A stretch of DNA of 64,000 nucleotides from Paraburkholderia xenovorans LB400 (GCF_000013645.1 NC_007951.1:372001-436000), one strand, 5' to 3'. Counted from the first letter of the stretch, positions 29,181 through 38,220 are shown. Numbers and translations are program-made. The notes: a model not told the origin generated them from the letters alone.

Positions 29181-29929
29181 AAGGAGAAGTCAGCAGCGTC
29201 GCGGTCGTCACCGGCGCGGCGCGCAATATTGGCCGCGAGATCGCGTTGCAACTCGCGGCGGCGGGCAATGCGGTGATCGTCAATGCGCGCAGTTCCGCCG
29301 CCGAGGCCGCCGAAGTCGTGCGCGAGATCGAAGCGGCGGGCGGCCGCGCGGCCGCGCATCTGGCCGACGTCAGCGAACCGGCAGGCGCGCGAAGTCTGAT
29401 GGAAGCGGCGATTGACCATTTCGGGCAGATCGACATTCTCGTCAACAACGCCGCGGTACGCCGCGAAGTGCCGTTCGCGGAACTGGATTTTGCGCGCTGG
29501 CGCGAAGTGATGTCGGTGATTCTGGACGGCGCGTATCTTTGCGCGCACGCGGCGCTGCCCTATCTGCGGCAGTCGAAGGCCGGCGCGATCGTCAATATCG
29601 GCGGCATGTCCGCGCATGCCGGTTCGGCCGGCCGCGCGCACGTCATTGCCGCGAAGGCGGGACTCGTCGGTCTGACGCGCGCGCTCGCGCACGACCTGGG
29701 TCCGGACGGCATCACCGTCAACTGCGTCGTGCCCGGTCTGATTGCGACCGTGCGCGGGGGCTCGGCGGGCAATACCGAACCTGCGCATCACGCCGAACGC
29801 ACCACGTTGCTCGGCCGGCGCGGCCAGCCCGACGAAGTCGCGAGCCTCGTGCAGTTTCTATGCGGCCCGACAGCACGCTATCTGACGGGACAGGCGATTC
29901 ATGCGAACGGCGGCGCCTTTCTAGGCTGA
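29177..29929 (+). CDS. SDR-family protein lacking the usual catalytic residues
   Basis: The 250 residues form a classical short-chain dehydrogenase fold with the cofactor motif TGAARNIG (12-19) and NNA (90-92). The catalytic tetrad is largely missing: Ile115 replaces Asn, Gly143 replaces Ser (a serine lies at 145), and Val156 replaces the tyrosine of YxxxK, leaving only Lys160. His155 sits beside the tyrosine position. Either another reaction, a histidine-based variant or a non-catalytic role is possible. It overlaps the upstream MFS gene by 4 bases, so it likely handles the imported compound. Fold assignment is firm; activity is not. Confidence 0.85.
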   Translation: MKGEVSSVAVVTGAARNIGREIALQLAAAGNAVIVNARSSAAEAAEVVREIEAAGGRAAAHLADVSEPAGARSLMEAAIDHFGQIDILVNNAAVRREVPFAELDFARWREVMSVILDGAYLCAHAALPYLRQSKAGAIVNIGGMSAHAGSAGRAHVIAAKAGLVGLTRALAHDLGPDGITVNCVVPGLIATVRGGSAGNTEPAHHAERTTLLGRRGQPDEVASLVQFLCGPTARYLTGQAIHANGGAFLG

Positions 29930-30132
29930 GCGCCGGCTGACCAGCGCCCGGCCAATGCCTGACCAGGCCGGCGGCGCAAACCACACGCGCCGTCGCCAGT
30001 CCCACCCGGCGTCGAACCCGAGGGCGAGGGTTTCGTAGGAGGATTGCTTATGCAGTAACGATCAGATTGATTAGTACAACATATCGGATGGTTTCACTCA
30101 CAAATAAATCATGACCTGGTGGAGAAGACAAA

Positions 30133-31302
30133 ATGAGGAAGTCGCTTTTTGCATTGTCGATATTGAGCACCTTTGCCGCGAGCGCGCATGCGCAGAGCAC
30201 GATGACGCTGTACGGCATTCTCGATGAAGGTGTGATGATCAACACGAACGCGAAGAACGTGGTGAACGGCAAGAACGTGGGCGGCCGGCAGTTCTCGATC
30301 GATTCCAACGCGGGCACGCAGGGCAGCCGCTGGGGCCTGCGGGGCGCCGAGGATCTGGGCGGCGGCATGAAGGCGATCTTCGTGCTGGAGTCGGGCATCA
30401 ACGTCAGCACGGGCGCGTTCGGGCAGGGCGGCACCGCATTCGGCCGGCAGGCTTTCGTGGGTCTTGCCAGCAGTTCGCTCGGCTCCGTCACGTTGGGCCG
30501 CCAGTACGACAGCATCAACGATTACGTCGGCAATTACGGCTTTGCCGCGGCATACGGCGGTTCGACCACGGAGCATCCGGGCGACCTCGACAACGTCAAT
30601 CATACGTTCCGCGCGAACAGCACGGTCAAGTACGCAAGCCCGAATTTCAACGGTCTGACTTTCGGCGGCACGGTGAGTCTGGGCGGCGTGGCGGGCGAGG
30701 TTTCGCAGTCGAGCGGATACAGCCTCGGCGCGAACTATGGACACGGACCGGTCGGAATCGCCGTTGCGTACGAACTGTTCCGGAATCCGTCGGCGCTGGG
30801 CTCGATCCTGAATAGCAACGCCAGCGCCACGACGTTCAATTCGCTGAATTCGGGCTATCTCGGCACGAAGCCGGCCAACTCGCTGCAAATCATCACGACA
30901 GGCGGTTCGTATGATTTCGGCCCGGCAAAAATCGGCGCGGTGTATTCGAATACCCGATACATGAATATCGGCGCATTCGGTGGCGCGAGCGCAACCTTCA
31001 ACAGCTATGAACTGAACGGTCTCTATCGATTCACGCCGGCGCTGTCGATCGCGGGTGAATACAACTATACGAAGGGCAATGCAGTCAGAGGCGACATTGG
31101 TGACCAGAAGTACAACCAGTTCTCGCTACTGATCGACTACGCCCTGTCCAAGCGTACCGACGTCTACTTCCTCGGCACTTTCCAGACCGCGAGCGGCACG
31201 AGTTCAACGGGTGCCGCGGCGGTCGCGGATATCGGCAGTCTCGGCGATTCGTCGAACAATCATCAGGCCGTGGCGCGTATCGCGATCCATCACAAGTTCT
31301 AG
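30133..31302 (+). CDS. Outer-membrane general porin, Gram-negative type
   Basis: The 389 residues start with a signal peptide (MRKSLFALSILSTFAASAHA) and then QSTMTLYGILDEGVMINTNA, the first strand of betaproteobacterial 16-strand trimeric porins. Typical elements follow (RWGLRGAEDLGGGMKAIFVLE, then FGRQAFVGLASSSLGSVTLG), ending in the required C-terminal phenylalanine (HHKF). GGAGAAG precedes the ATG. It lies between catabolic operons and may admit their substrates through the outer membrane, by inference from position only. Confidence 0.93.
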   Translation: MRKSLFALSILSTFAASAHAQSTMTLYGILDEGVMINTNAKNVVNGKNVGGRQFSIDSNAGTQGSRWGLRGAEDLGGGMKAIFVLESGINVSTGAFGQGGTAFGRQAFVGLASSSLGSVTLGRQYDSINDYVGNYGFAAAYGGSTTEHPGDLDNVNHTFRANSTVKYASPNFNGLTFGGTVSLGGVAGEVSQSSGYSLGANYGHGPVGIAVAYELFRNPSALGSILNSNASATTFNSLNSGYLGTKPANSLQIITTGGSYDFGPAKIGAVYSNTRYMNIGAFGGASATFNSYELNGLYRFTPALSIAGEYNYTKGNAVRGDIGDQKYNQFSLLIDYALSKRTDVYFLGTFQTASGTSSTGAAAVADIGSLGDSSNNHQAVARIAIHHKF

Positions 31303-31331
31303 GCGCGCTGCTGTTTGCTGTTCCACACGCA

Positions 31332-31363
31332 AAGCTCAGGGCATCGGTCGATGCCCTGAGCTT
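31332..31363. terminator. Convergent stem-loop, probable bidirectional terminator
   Basis: A perfect 14-bp stem (31332-31345 with 31350-31363) and a 4-base loop sit between the porin and the convergent cytochrome c gene. T runs are weak on both sides, so its efficiency is uncertain. Confidence 0.65.
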
Positions 31364-31409
31364 CGGTTGCTCACGTCTTACGCGCAATTACGACGCGGGC
31401 ATCGCGAGT

Positions 31410-32753
31410 CTATTTTGCGCCGACCGTCACGGCGCGAACCTTCGCGACCTCGGCGGCGGAAACATCGGTCGCGCGATTTCCCCAACTACCGCGGACAAAG
31501 CTCAGTAGATCGGCGATCTGCCGATCGGTCAGACGCCAGCCGAAATCGGGCATGGCGAGCGGCGTCGGTGCCGCTGCCGTGGACGGCATGTGCGAGCCGC
31601 TCAAGACGATATGAATCAGCGATGCCGGATCGTCGCTGAGCACCGCGGCATTGCCGTTCAGACTCGGGAACGCAGGCATCGCGCCCGTGCCGTCGGTGCG
31701 ATGACAGGCGGCGCAGTTGTCCAGATAGAGACGCGCGCCGGCTGAATCGACGTGACCCGCCCTGAGCGCGCTCGCCGTCCGGTCCGTATAAGTCGTCTGC
31801 GGTGCGACCGTCGGCGTCGCACGCGCCTGCAAAGCCGGCGACGTCAGATACGTTGCAATCGCGTTCAGATCGTCGTCGTGAAGATACTGCGTGCTGTCGT
31901 CGATGACTTCCGTCATCGGACCGAACGCCGCGCCGTCGTGCAGACGTCCGCTGCGCAGGTAGGCGACGAGGTCCGCCTTGCCCGATACCTTGCTGCTGTC
32001 GGATGTCTGCAGCGGGTGTCCGCGCAGGTTTGGCGCGTACCAGCCCGCGAGCGTATTGCCGGACAGAAACACGGTGTTGTCCTTGTCGTCGAGCGCGGTT
32101 TCCTGCCCGAGCATGCCGTGCGGCGTATGACATGCGCCGCAATGCGCGAGCCCTTGCACCAGATACGCGCCACGATTCCATTCGACGCTCTGGTGCGGGT
32201 CCGCCCGATAGGCCGGATGATCGTGCGCATACCAGCGGTCCCATATCGACATCAACACGCGGACGTTGAATGGAAACCGCAGTGCCGAGGCACGATTGGT
32301 TTGCTCGACGGGTTTGACGCCCTGCGTGAAATAGCGGTACAGCGCGTGCATGTCGGCGTCGTCGATCTTTGCGTACGACGGATACGGCATGGCCGGATAG
32401 AGACGATGGCCGTCTTTGGCGATACCCTGGCGCAACGCCGTGGCGAAGTCGTCATAGCTATAGCTGCCGATGCCGGTCGATGCGTCCGGTGTGATGTTGG
32501 TCGAATAGAGCGTACCGAAGGGCGTCGCAAGCGGCAGGCCGCCGGCGAACGGTTGCGCCTTGTTCGCCGTGTGACAGGCCGCGCAGTCGCCGGCTTTCGC
32601 GAGATACGCGCCTTGAGCCAGTTGCGCGTCGACCGTCGTCGGCGCGGGCACGGTGCCGGGCGCCTGCGCGTTCGCAGCGCCGGGCGTGCCGCTGCAGATC
32701 AGCGCAAACACGGGTATCAGGTATTGCTTCAAGCGGTCGGGAATCATGTTCAT
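31410..32753 (-). CDS. Tri-haem cytochrome c subunit of a GMC dehydrogenase
   Basis: The 447 residues have a signal peptide (hydrophobic about 10-28, cleavage near ANAQA) and three haem motifs: CAACH near 58, CGACH near 205 and CAACH near 345. The segment PFAGGLPLATPFGTLYSTNI, then TPD, is characteristic of the cytochrome subunit of membrane-bound gluconate, alcohol or sorbitol dehydrogenases. It passes electrons from the flavin subunit to ubiquinone or an oxidase. It is the last gene of the operon, 9 bases after the GMC gene. Confidence 0.92.
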   Translation of the reverse strand: MNMIPDRLKQYLIPVFALICSGTPGAANAQAPGTVPAPTTVDAQLAQGAYLAKAGDCAACHTANKAQPFAGGLPLATPFGTLYSTNITPDASTGIGSYSYDDFATALRQGIAKDGHRLYPAMPYPSYAKIDDADMHALYRYFTQGVKPVEQTNRASALRFPFNVRVLMSIWDRWYAHDHPAYRADPHQSVEWNRGAYLVQGLAHCGACHTPHGMLGQETALDDKDNTVFLSGNTLAGWYAPNLRGHPLQTSDSSKVSGKADLVAYLRSGRLHDGAAFGPMTEVIDDSTQYLHDDDLNAIATYLTSPALQARATPTVAPQTTYTDRTASALRAGHVDSAGARLYLDNCAACHRTDGTGAMPAFPSLNGNAAVLSDDPASLIHIVLSGSHMPSTAAAPTPLAMPDFGWRLTDRQIADLLSFVRGSWGNRATDVSAAEVAKVRAVTVGAK

Positions 32754-32762
32754 GATGGCCGC

Positions 32763-34547
32763 TCATGCCTCGACCAGCGGGCCGGGATTCTTCAGATAGG
32801 TCTCGCGAATCGCTTTCGCCGCGTAGTACGTCATTGCGCCGATCGTGCCGGTCGGATTGATGCCGAGATTTTGCGGAAATGAACAGGCGCCCGCCACGAA
32901 TACGTTCGGAACATCCCAGGACTGGAGATATTTGTTGACCACGCTGTTATCCGGCCGGTCGCCCGCGATCGCGCCGCCGGTCGTATGCGTGCTCTGATAC
33001 GGGCCGACGTCGAAGTGATCGCCCGGCTTGCCCGCATTGATGGCAACCGATGCCGGCTTCGGGTTCATCGCGCGCGCGACTTCGGCGGCCTTGTGGCTGA
33101 CGAACTGCGTCATGCGGCCCTCGTTGTCTTTCCAGTCGAAGGTCATGCGCAATAACGGCAGCCCGTACGCATCCTTGTAGGTCGGATCGAGATCGAGGTA
33201 GTTGTCGCGGTACGACATCACGGAGCCTTGCGTGGAGATGGCGAACGAATGCAGATAGTGATCCTTCACTGCCTTCTTCCAGCCTGATCCCCACTTCGGC
33301 GTGCCGGGCGGCACCAGCGCCTGCGCAATCGGGCGGCCGCCCGTTACGGTTGCAAACGTGATCGCACCGCCAATGAAATTCACCGGACCGTGATCGAAGT
33401 TGTCCGCATTGAAATCGTCATAGACCACACCGCCCGATCCCGAACCGATGAACGGATTGATCGCGACGTCCTTGTCGAAGAAGACGGGAATCTTGCTGTT
33501 CTTCTGATAAGCGTAGTTTTTGCCGACGGTGCCTTCGCCGGTAGCGGGATCGTACGGCTTGCCGATACCCGATAGCAGGAGCAGGCGCACGTTGTGCATC
33601 TGGTAAGCACAGAGCGCGACGATATCCGCCGGCTGCTCGACCGTGCGTCCCTGCGCGTCGATGTAGGTGACGCCGGTTGCGCGCTTGCCGGTCGGGTCGA
33701 GATTGACCTTGATGACCGCCGAGCGCTCGCGCAATTCGAAATTGGGCTTTCTCGCGAGCGCCGGAAGAATGCACGTTTGCGGCGACGCTTTCGAAAACAT
33801 GTAGCAGCCGAACAGCTCGCAATAGCCGCAGAAGTTGCACGGCCCTAACTGCATGCCATATGGGTTCTTATAGGCTTTGGATGCAATCGACGCGGGCGTT
33901 GGATACGGGTGATAGCCGACTTCACGCGCGGCCTGCTCGAACAGCATCGACGGATACGCGGTGGGCAACGGCGGCAACGCGTAGTCGCGCGAGCGTGGCG
34001 CCTCGAACGGGTTACCGCCGCTGATTGGCCGGCCATTGAGGTTGCCCGCCCTGCCCGAGGTGCCCGCGACGTACTCGAAGCGGTCGTAGAACGGTTCGAG
34101 CTCGGCCGCGCTGACCGGCCAGTCCTGAATCGTCATGTCGTCGGGAATGAACTGCTTGCCGTAGCGTTGCTCGTAATGGCTGCGCAGTTTCAGGTCGGCG
34201 TCGGTTGCGCGATAGGTGAAGCCGTTCCAATGCACGCCCGAGCCGCCCACGCCGTCGCCGAACAGAAATGCGCCGTACTGGCGCAGCGGCAACGCGACCT
34301 CGTTCGCCTGGCGGCGGATCGTCACGGTCTCGTGCGCGAGGCTTTGCATCAGCTTGTAACGCTGCACGTAGGTCAGTTCGTCAGCGATCTTCGGATACGC
34401 GAAGTCAGGATAGGTGTCGCGGTTCTCGCCGCGCTCGAGGCCGACCACGGTAAGGCCGGCGTCCGCCAGTTCGATCGCCATGATCGAGCCGGACCAGCCC
34501 ATGCCAACGACTACCGCGTCCACTTTGGGTTGACTGATATTCGCCAT
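32763..34547 (-). CDS. GMC-family flavoprotein dehydrogenase, large subunit
   Basis: The 594 residues contain an N-terminal FAD-binding motif VVVGMGWSGSIMAIELADAG (13-32) and a C-terminal GMC domain (SFPQNLGINPTGTIGAMTYY). Cysteines 237, 240, 243, 248 and 259 sit where FAD-dependent glucose, gluconate and fructose dehydrogenases have an iron-sulfur or cysteine cluster. With the small TAT subunit (34611) and tri-haem cytochrome (31410) it forms a periplasmic membrane-bound dehydrogenase of the gluconate 2-dehydrogenase type. No signal peptide of its own is seen; such subunits are co-exported by the small one. The sugar or acid oxidised is unknown. Confidence 0.92.
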   Translation of the reverse strand: MANISQPKVDAVVVGMGWSGSIMAIELADAGLTVVGLERGENRDTYPDFAYPKIADELTYVQRYKLMQSLAHETVTIRRQANEVALPLRQYGAFLFGDGVGGSGVHWNGFTYRATDADLKLRSHYEQRYGKQFIPDDMTIQDWPVSAAELEPFYDRFEYVAGTSGRAGNLNGRPISGGNPFEAPRSRDYALPPLPTAYPSMLFEQAAREVGYHPYPTPASIASKAYKNPYGMQLGPCNFCGYCELFGCYMFSKASPQTCILPALARKPNFELRERSAVIKVNLDPTGKRATGVTYIDAQGRTVEQPADIVALCAYQMHNVRLLLLSGIGKPYDPATGEGTVGKNYAYQKNSKIPVFFDKDVAINPFIGSGSGGVVYDDFNADNFDHGPVNFIGGAITFATVTGGRPIAQALVPPGTPKWGSGWKKAVKDHYLHSFAISTQGSVMSYRDNYLDLDPTYKDAYGLPLLRMTFDWKDNEGRMTQFVSHKAAEVARAMNPKPASVAINAGKPGDHFDVGPYQSTHTTGGAIAGDRPDNSVVNKYLQSWDVPNVFVAGACSFPQNLGINPTGTIGAMTYYAAKAIRETYLKNPGPLVEA

Positions 34548-34610
34548 GTGTCTCCTCCTGGCGTGTGTTTTATGTGGTGCTGCGCTGAAACCGGTTAGAT
34601 AAGGATCACG

Positions 34611-35369
34611 CTATGTTTTGCCTTCTATCGTCGCGGGACCGAGCGGGTACACCTTGCCGGGTTGCGCGACCCAGTCGAGATAGTCGGCGCGCGCGCCGGG
34701 AAAACCGATCATGGTCCAGCTTGCGGCGTGTCTGTTGCCGCCGTGAATCGGGTCGGAGAAATAGCCTTCCTTCGTGTTCTGCCACAACAGCGCGATGAAA
34801 TGACCGGCAGAGGTCTGCCCGAATCTGACCTTGCCGGTATCCATGCCATGCAGCAGCGCGTCTTGCTGCGCGGCACTCAACTGCACGAAACCCTTGCCGC
34901 CGAAGTGCGCCTTGCAATAGCCGTCGAGCGCCGCAATGCCGGTGCGGTAAAGGTCGCGCGGCGACATCGGACTTTGATAGCCCGCGAGCGGTGTGGCGTC
35001 CGGATGGAACGGACCCTTCATGTACCAGCCCGCCGCATGGCCGAAGGCGCCTTCCATCTGCCTGTCGATAAATGCCGCGACGTCGAGTTCCAGCGCGCCC
35101 GGTCCTTCCGCGTCGGCGGGAATCAGGCGGTCGATCGCCGCCTGAATCAGACGCCATTCGTCGGGCTTGAAAAACTTTGGCTGGTACGCGGCCGGGCTTG
35201 CGCTGTCCGTGCCGGCCTCGCCCGACGCCGACGCCACGGCGTCGGCGGGGCGTTGACACGCTGCGAGGCTGCCCGCCACCGGCAAGACTGCGACGGTGTT
35301 GATCAGGAACCGGCGCCGTGATGGAACGATGGAAGTCGTCGTTGACGCCGCCGCGGGTTTGTCATCCAT
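34611..35369 (-). CDS. Gluconate 2-dehydrogenase subunit 3-like, TAT-exported
   Basis: The 252 residues start with a twin-arginine signal SRRRFLINTVAVLPVAGSL (about 17-35) whose end AAC looks like a lipoprotein cysteine. The rest matches the gluconate 2-dehydrogenase subunit 3 family (FFKPDEWRLIQAAIDRLIPA). This small subunit folds with the GMC flavoprotein, carries it through the TAT system and may anchor it. It lies 63 bases before the flavoprotein gene. The 97-base gap to the GlcG gene upstream has no obvious promoter. Confidence 0.9.
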   Translation of the reverse strand: MDDKPAAASTTTSIVPSRRRFLINTVAVLPVAGSLAACQRPADAVASASGEAGTDSASPAAYQPKFFKPDEWRLIQAAIDRLIPADAEGPGALELDVAAFIDRQMEGAFGHAAGWYMKGPFHPDATPLAGYQSPMSPRDLYRTGIAALDGYCKAHFGGKGFVQLSAAQQDALLHGMDTGKVRFGQTSAGHFIALLWQNTKEGYFSDPIHGGNRHAASWTMIGFPGARADYLDWVAQPGKVYPLGPATIEGKT

Positions 35370-35467
35370 GAGACGCTGCTCCGTTCGTTAAGAAGGTATC
35401 CTGATCAATGCGGTTCGTGCCCGCCATCGGAGCGCCGCACTCCACGTGGAAACAGCGAGCCGTACGC

Positions 35468-36019
35468 CTACTTCAGCGCGTCCGCGCCCGCCTTGCAGAT
35501 ATCCGCATCCTGATCGCCGCTGCCGCCGCTGCATCCGATCGCGCCGACGATCTTGCCGCCGATCACGAGCGGATAGCCGCCGGGCGAGGCGACCACCGAA
35601 GGATCGAGCGTCGCCGAATAGGTATGGCCGGCTTCGAAGCCGTTATAGAACGTGCGCGTATCGCGGCGGAATCGCGCAGCGGTCGCGGCCTTGCGCAGCG
35701 CGATGTTCGGCGACGAGTTCTGCGTGTCGTCCATCTTCGCGAACGCGACGAGCTCTCCACTCGGATCAGTCACCGCGATGGCTTCGGGCCAGCCGTGCCG
35801 GGCGGCTTCGGCTTCAGCGGCCTGGAGCGCCTGATTGGCGTTTTGCAGGCTGATCGGCATGCCGTACGGAATGTCGAACGGCGAGCGCGCCGGCAGGCCG
35901 CCGGCCGAAGGCTGGGAGGCGGGCGTCTGCGCGTTGGCGTCGCCCAGTGCCACGCCCAGTGCGGCGCCGAGCGAGAACAGCGCGAGCAGCGAGGCTTTGA
36001 TCATTCGCTTGTTGGTCAT
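35468..36019 (-). CDS. GlcG/HbpS-family haem-binding-like protein, exported
   Basis: The 183 residues have an N-terminal signal sequence (about 8-31, LLALFSLGAALGVALGDANA) and one GlcG/HbpS domain (about 52-183) with ALQAAEAEAARHGWPEAIAVTD and the glycine-rich end GGYPLVIGGKIVGAIGCSGG. Members bind haem or small ligands and often occur beside oxidative catabolic genes (for example glycolate). Here it precedes the GMC dehydrogenase genes in the same operon and may help mature or protect the dehydrogenase. This is inference; the biochemical role is unknown. Confidence 0.82.
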   Translation of the reverse strand: MTNKRMIKASLLALFSLGAALGVALGDANAQTPASQPSAGGLPARSPFDIPYGMPISLQNANQALQAAEAEAARHGWPEAIAVTDPSGELVAFAKMDDTQNSSPNIALRKAATAARFRRDTRTFYNGFEAGHTYSATLDPSVVASPGGYPLVIGGKIVGAIGCSGGSGDQDADICKAGADALK

Positions 36020-36083
36020 ATTGGGTTTTCCGTGTTGTGGCCGGTCAGGCGTCGAGCGCGTTCAGCAAGACGGCTGGTGACGA

Positions 36084-36116
36084 CTTCGCCCGCCGTGTCC
36101 GGCACACCGGGCGAAG
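36084..36116 (-). other. Intra-operon stem-loop before the GlcG gene
   Basis: A perfect 9-bp stem (CTTCGCCCG 36084-36092 with CGGGCGAAG 36108-36116), extendable by 3 bp past a mismatch, lies 8 bases after the half-length PrpD stop. Without a T run it may stabilise or process mRNA rather than end it. Confidence 0.55.
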
Positions 36117-36124
36117 CGCGTCGC

Positions 36125-36862
36125 TCAGTCGAGCGAAGTCCAGCGCGTGCCCAGCGCGTCGGTAATGGCGGAGGCGTCGAAACGATACGCCATCAGCGCG
36201 GCAAAGCCACGCCGTCCGTCGATCGACGCGGCCGCGCTCGTGAACCCGTGCTTCGCGATCATCGCGGCTTCGAGCGCGTCCGCCGCGGCCTTGCCGATCT
36301 CGATCGCTTCCATTGCGTGGTCCGCGTTGTGCGCGAGTCCCGCTGCCTGGGTTGCCGCGATGCCGAGCGCGTGACGCGTATGCGCTTCGTCGAGGCGCAG
36401 CAGGCGCGATACCGCCAGCACCGCACCCAGCAGGCCCACCGACGACGCCACGTTCCAGCGCGCGCGGAACTCGTCGCTATCGACCGCGGCGAGAATGCGC
36501 GTGGCGGCTTCGGTACCGATTGCGACGGCGGCGATCGCATCGCTTTCGGACGAACCGAGCTTGTCGCCGGTGGCGATTACGGCGGCGAGCACCGGCATTG
36601 CCGGCGACGCGGCGGCCTGGGTCGCGAGCGATGTGCCGAGAATCCAGGCGCGGGTGCGCGAGTCGGTCGTCGCGCTGCCTTGCGATTGCAGCAGTGCGGT
36701 GATCTGCGCGGTGGAGCGCGTCGCCGGATCGGTGAGCAGGCGGGCGTGCGTGAGCGCGTCGCGCGCGGCGCCGAGCGCGGACTCGGCCGAAGCGGGCAGC
36801 GCGGCGACGGCGAAGCCGGCGAGCGCGTCGGAGACGACGGAATGTTGAGCGGCGTTATGCAT
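36125..36862 (-). CDS. Half-length MmgE/PrpD-like protein 3
   Basis: The 245 residues start MHNAAQHSVVSDALAGFAVA and resemble only the helical N-terminal domain of MmgE/PrpD proteins (for example LLGAVLAVSRLLRLDEAHTR, then HALGIAATQAAG). The active-site loop H-x-x-D-F-D-D-T-H is missing and the C-terminal lid domain is absent; full members have about 450 residues. No frameshift is seen, and the frame and codon use look healthy. It begins 2 bases after the full-length MmgE/PrpD gene stops, so a two-subunit complex with that protein is a plausible inference. Confidence 0.72.
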   Translation of the reverse strand: MHNAAQHSVVSDALAGFAVAALPASAESALGAARDALTHARLLTDPATRSTAQITALLQSQGSATTDSRTRAWILGTSLATQAAASPAMPVLAAVIATGDKLGSSESDAIAAVAIGTEAATRILAAVDSDEFRARWNVASSVGLLGAVLAVSRLLRLDEAHTRHALGIAATQAAGLAHNADHAMEAIEIGKAAADALEAAMIAKHGFTSAAASIDGRRGFAALMAYRFDASAITDALGTRWTSLD

Positions 36863-36864
36863 GA

Positions 36865-38220
36865 TCAGTTTCCATTGCGAGAGCGTGTCGGCGCGCACAG
36901 GGCGAAGAGCGCGTCGAGATTGGCGGCGGTGTCCAGCGTCGCCACGGCGGCGGCAAGCTGCGCGGCGGTGCCGTCGCCCAATTGCGAATCCACCAGCAGA
37001 CGGACCTTGTGCATCAGTTCGTCGTTGGTCAACGGGCGCGCAAGGCTGCCGCGCGCATGTTCGACGTGATGCTCGACGAGCGTGCCGTCTTTCAGCGTCG
37101 CCGTGATAAAGACCTCGTCGCGGTTGACCGCCGCGTCGGGCGCCAGCTTCGTCAGCGCGCGCACTGCGGTGACGTCGTCCCGCACCACGCGTGCGTCTTC
37201 GTATTGCGCGAGACCCACCTGGCCGTCGCACAGCGCGGCGGCCACGCCGTGAATCGCGCTGAAGCGCGCCTGCAGGCCGTCTTTCGGCTGCGGGTTACCC
37301 ATCAGTTCGGGCACGAGCGGATGGCAGCGCAGCGTGATCGACTCGATCGACTGCACGTCGGCGATCCGCGGCGCGAGCGCGAGGCCCGCATCGATTGCCG
37401 GATGTGCGACGATCCCGCACGGATACGGCTTGTACGTGTTGAAAAGCAGTTCCCAGCGCTCGCCGAACGCGCCGTTCATCAGATCGAAATCGACCTTCGT
37501 CGACAGCGAATGCGAGTAGCCGCCGGCGGCTTCGAAAATGTCGGCGGCGGCGCGCTGGCCCTGCTGCGCGAGACGCGCGGCCGCAATGCCGTTCGCCGCC
37601 GCCTTGCCGGGGTGATAGGGCTTGGTCATCGTGCCGAACGCTTCGCGCTGGCCGACGAACATCGAGGCGGCGATCGAGACCGCTTGCGCCAACTGCGCTT
37701 CGTCGAGGCCGAGCAGCAGCGCGGCCGTCACCGCGCAGCCGATCACGCCGCACGTGCCGGTGATGTGCCAGCCACGGTCGTAGTGTTCCGGCGAGATCGA
37801 TACGCCGACCCGCAACTGCGCTTCGCAGCCGAGCGTGAACGCCGTCAGCGCGGCCGCGCCGGTGGGCCGCGCTGACGGCGCGAGGGCGGTCAGCACGGCG
37901 AGCACCGAGGCGGCCGGATGGATGACGGTCGCGAGATGCGTGTCGTCGAAATCGTCGAGGTGGCCGGCAAAGCCGGTCGCGAGTGCCGAAAAATGCAGGT
38001 CGACCTTTTCGCTGCGGCCCGGCACCGGCGCGACCGGGGCCACGCCCAGTTCCGCGGCTGCGGCGAGGATCGCGTCGACCCCCGGATGCCGCGACGCACC
38101 GATCGAGGTGCCGATGACATTGATCAGCGAACGCCTGGCTTCCTCTGCGACCGGAACCGGCAGCGGACGCTGCGCCAGTGCGAAAAGGCCGTGCGCGAAT
38201 GCGGCGGCGATGGAACTCAT
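36865..38220 (-). CDS. MmgE/PrpD-family protein 2
   Basis: The 451 residues include the helical domain with the active-site loop HLDDFDDTH (87-95) and His101, and a C-terminal lid domain from about 275. The loop matches PrpD/aconitate decarboxylase-type members that act on tricarboxylates or dicarboxylates. The start overlaps the upstream MFS gene stop by 4 bases (ATGA), tying the enzyme to the imported compound; the half-length paralogue follows 2 bases later. Substrate unknown. Confidence 0.87.
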   Translation of the reverse strand: MSSIAAAFAHGLFALAQRPLPVPVAEEARRSLINVIGTSIGASRHPGVDAILAAAAELGVAPVAPVPGRSEKVDLHFSALATGFAGHLDDFDDTHLATVIHPAASVLAVLTALAPSARPTGAAALTAFTLGCEAQLRVGVSISPEHYDRGWHITGTCGVIGCAVTAALLLGLDEAQLAQAVSIAASMFVGQREAFGTMTKPYHPGKAAANGIAAARLAQQGQRAAADIFEAAGGYSHSLSTKVDFDLMNGAFGERWELLFNTYKPYPCGIVAHPAIDAGLALAPRIADVQSIESITLRCHPLVPELMGNPQPKDGLQARFSAIHGVAAALCDGQVGLAQYEDARVVRDDVTAVRALTKLAPDAAVNRDEVFITATLKDGTLVEHHVEHARGSLARPLTNDELMHKVRLLVDSQLGDGTAAQLAAAVATLDTAANLDALFALCAPTRSRNGN

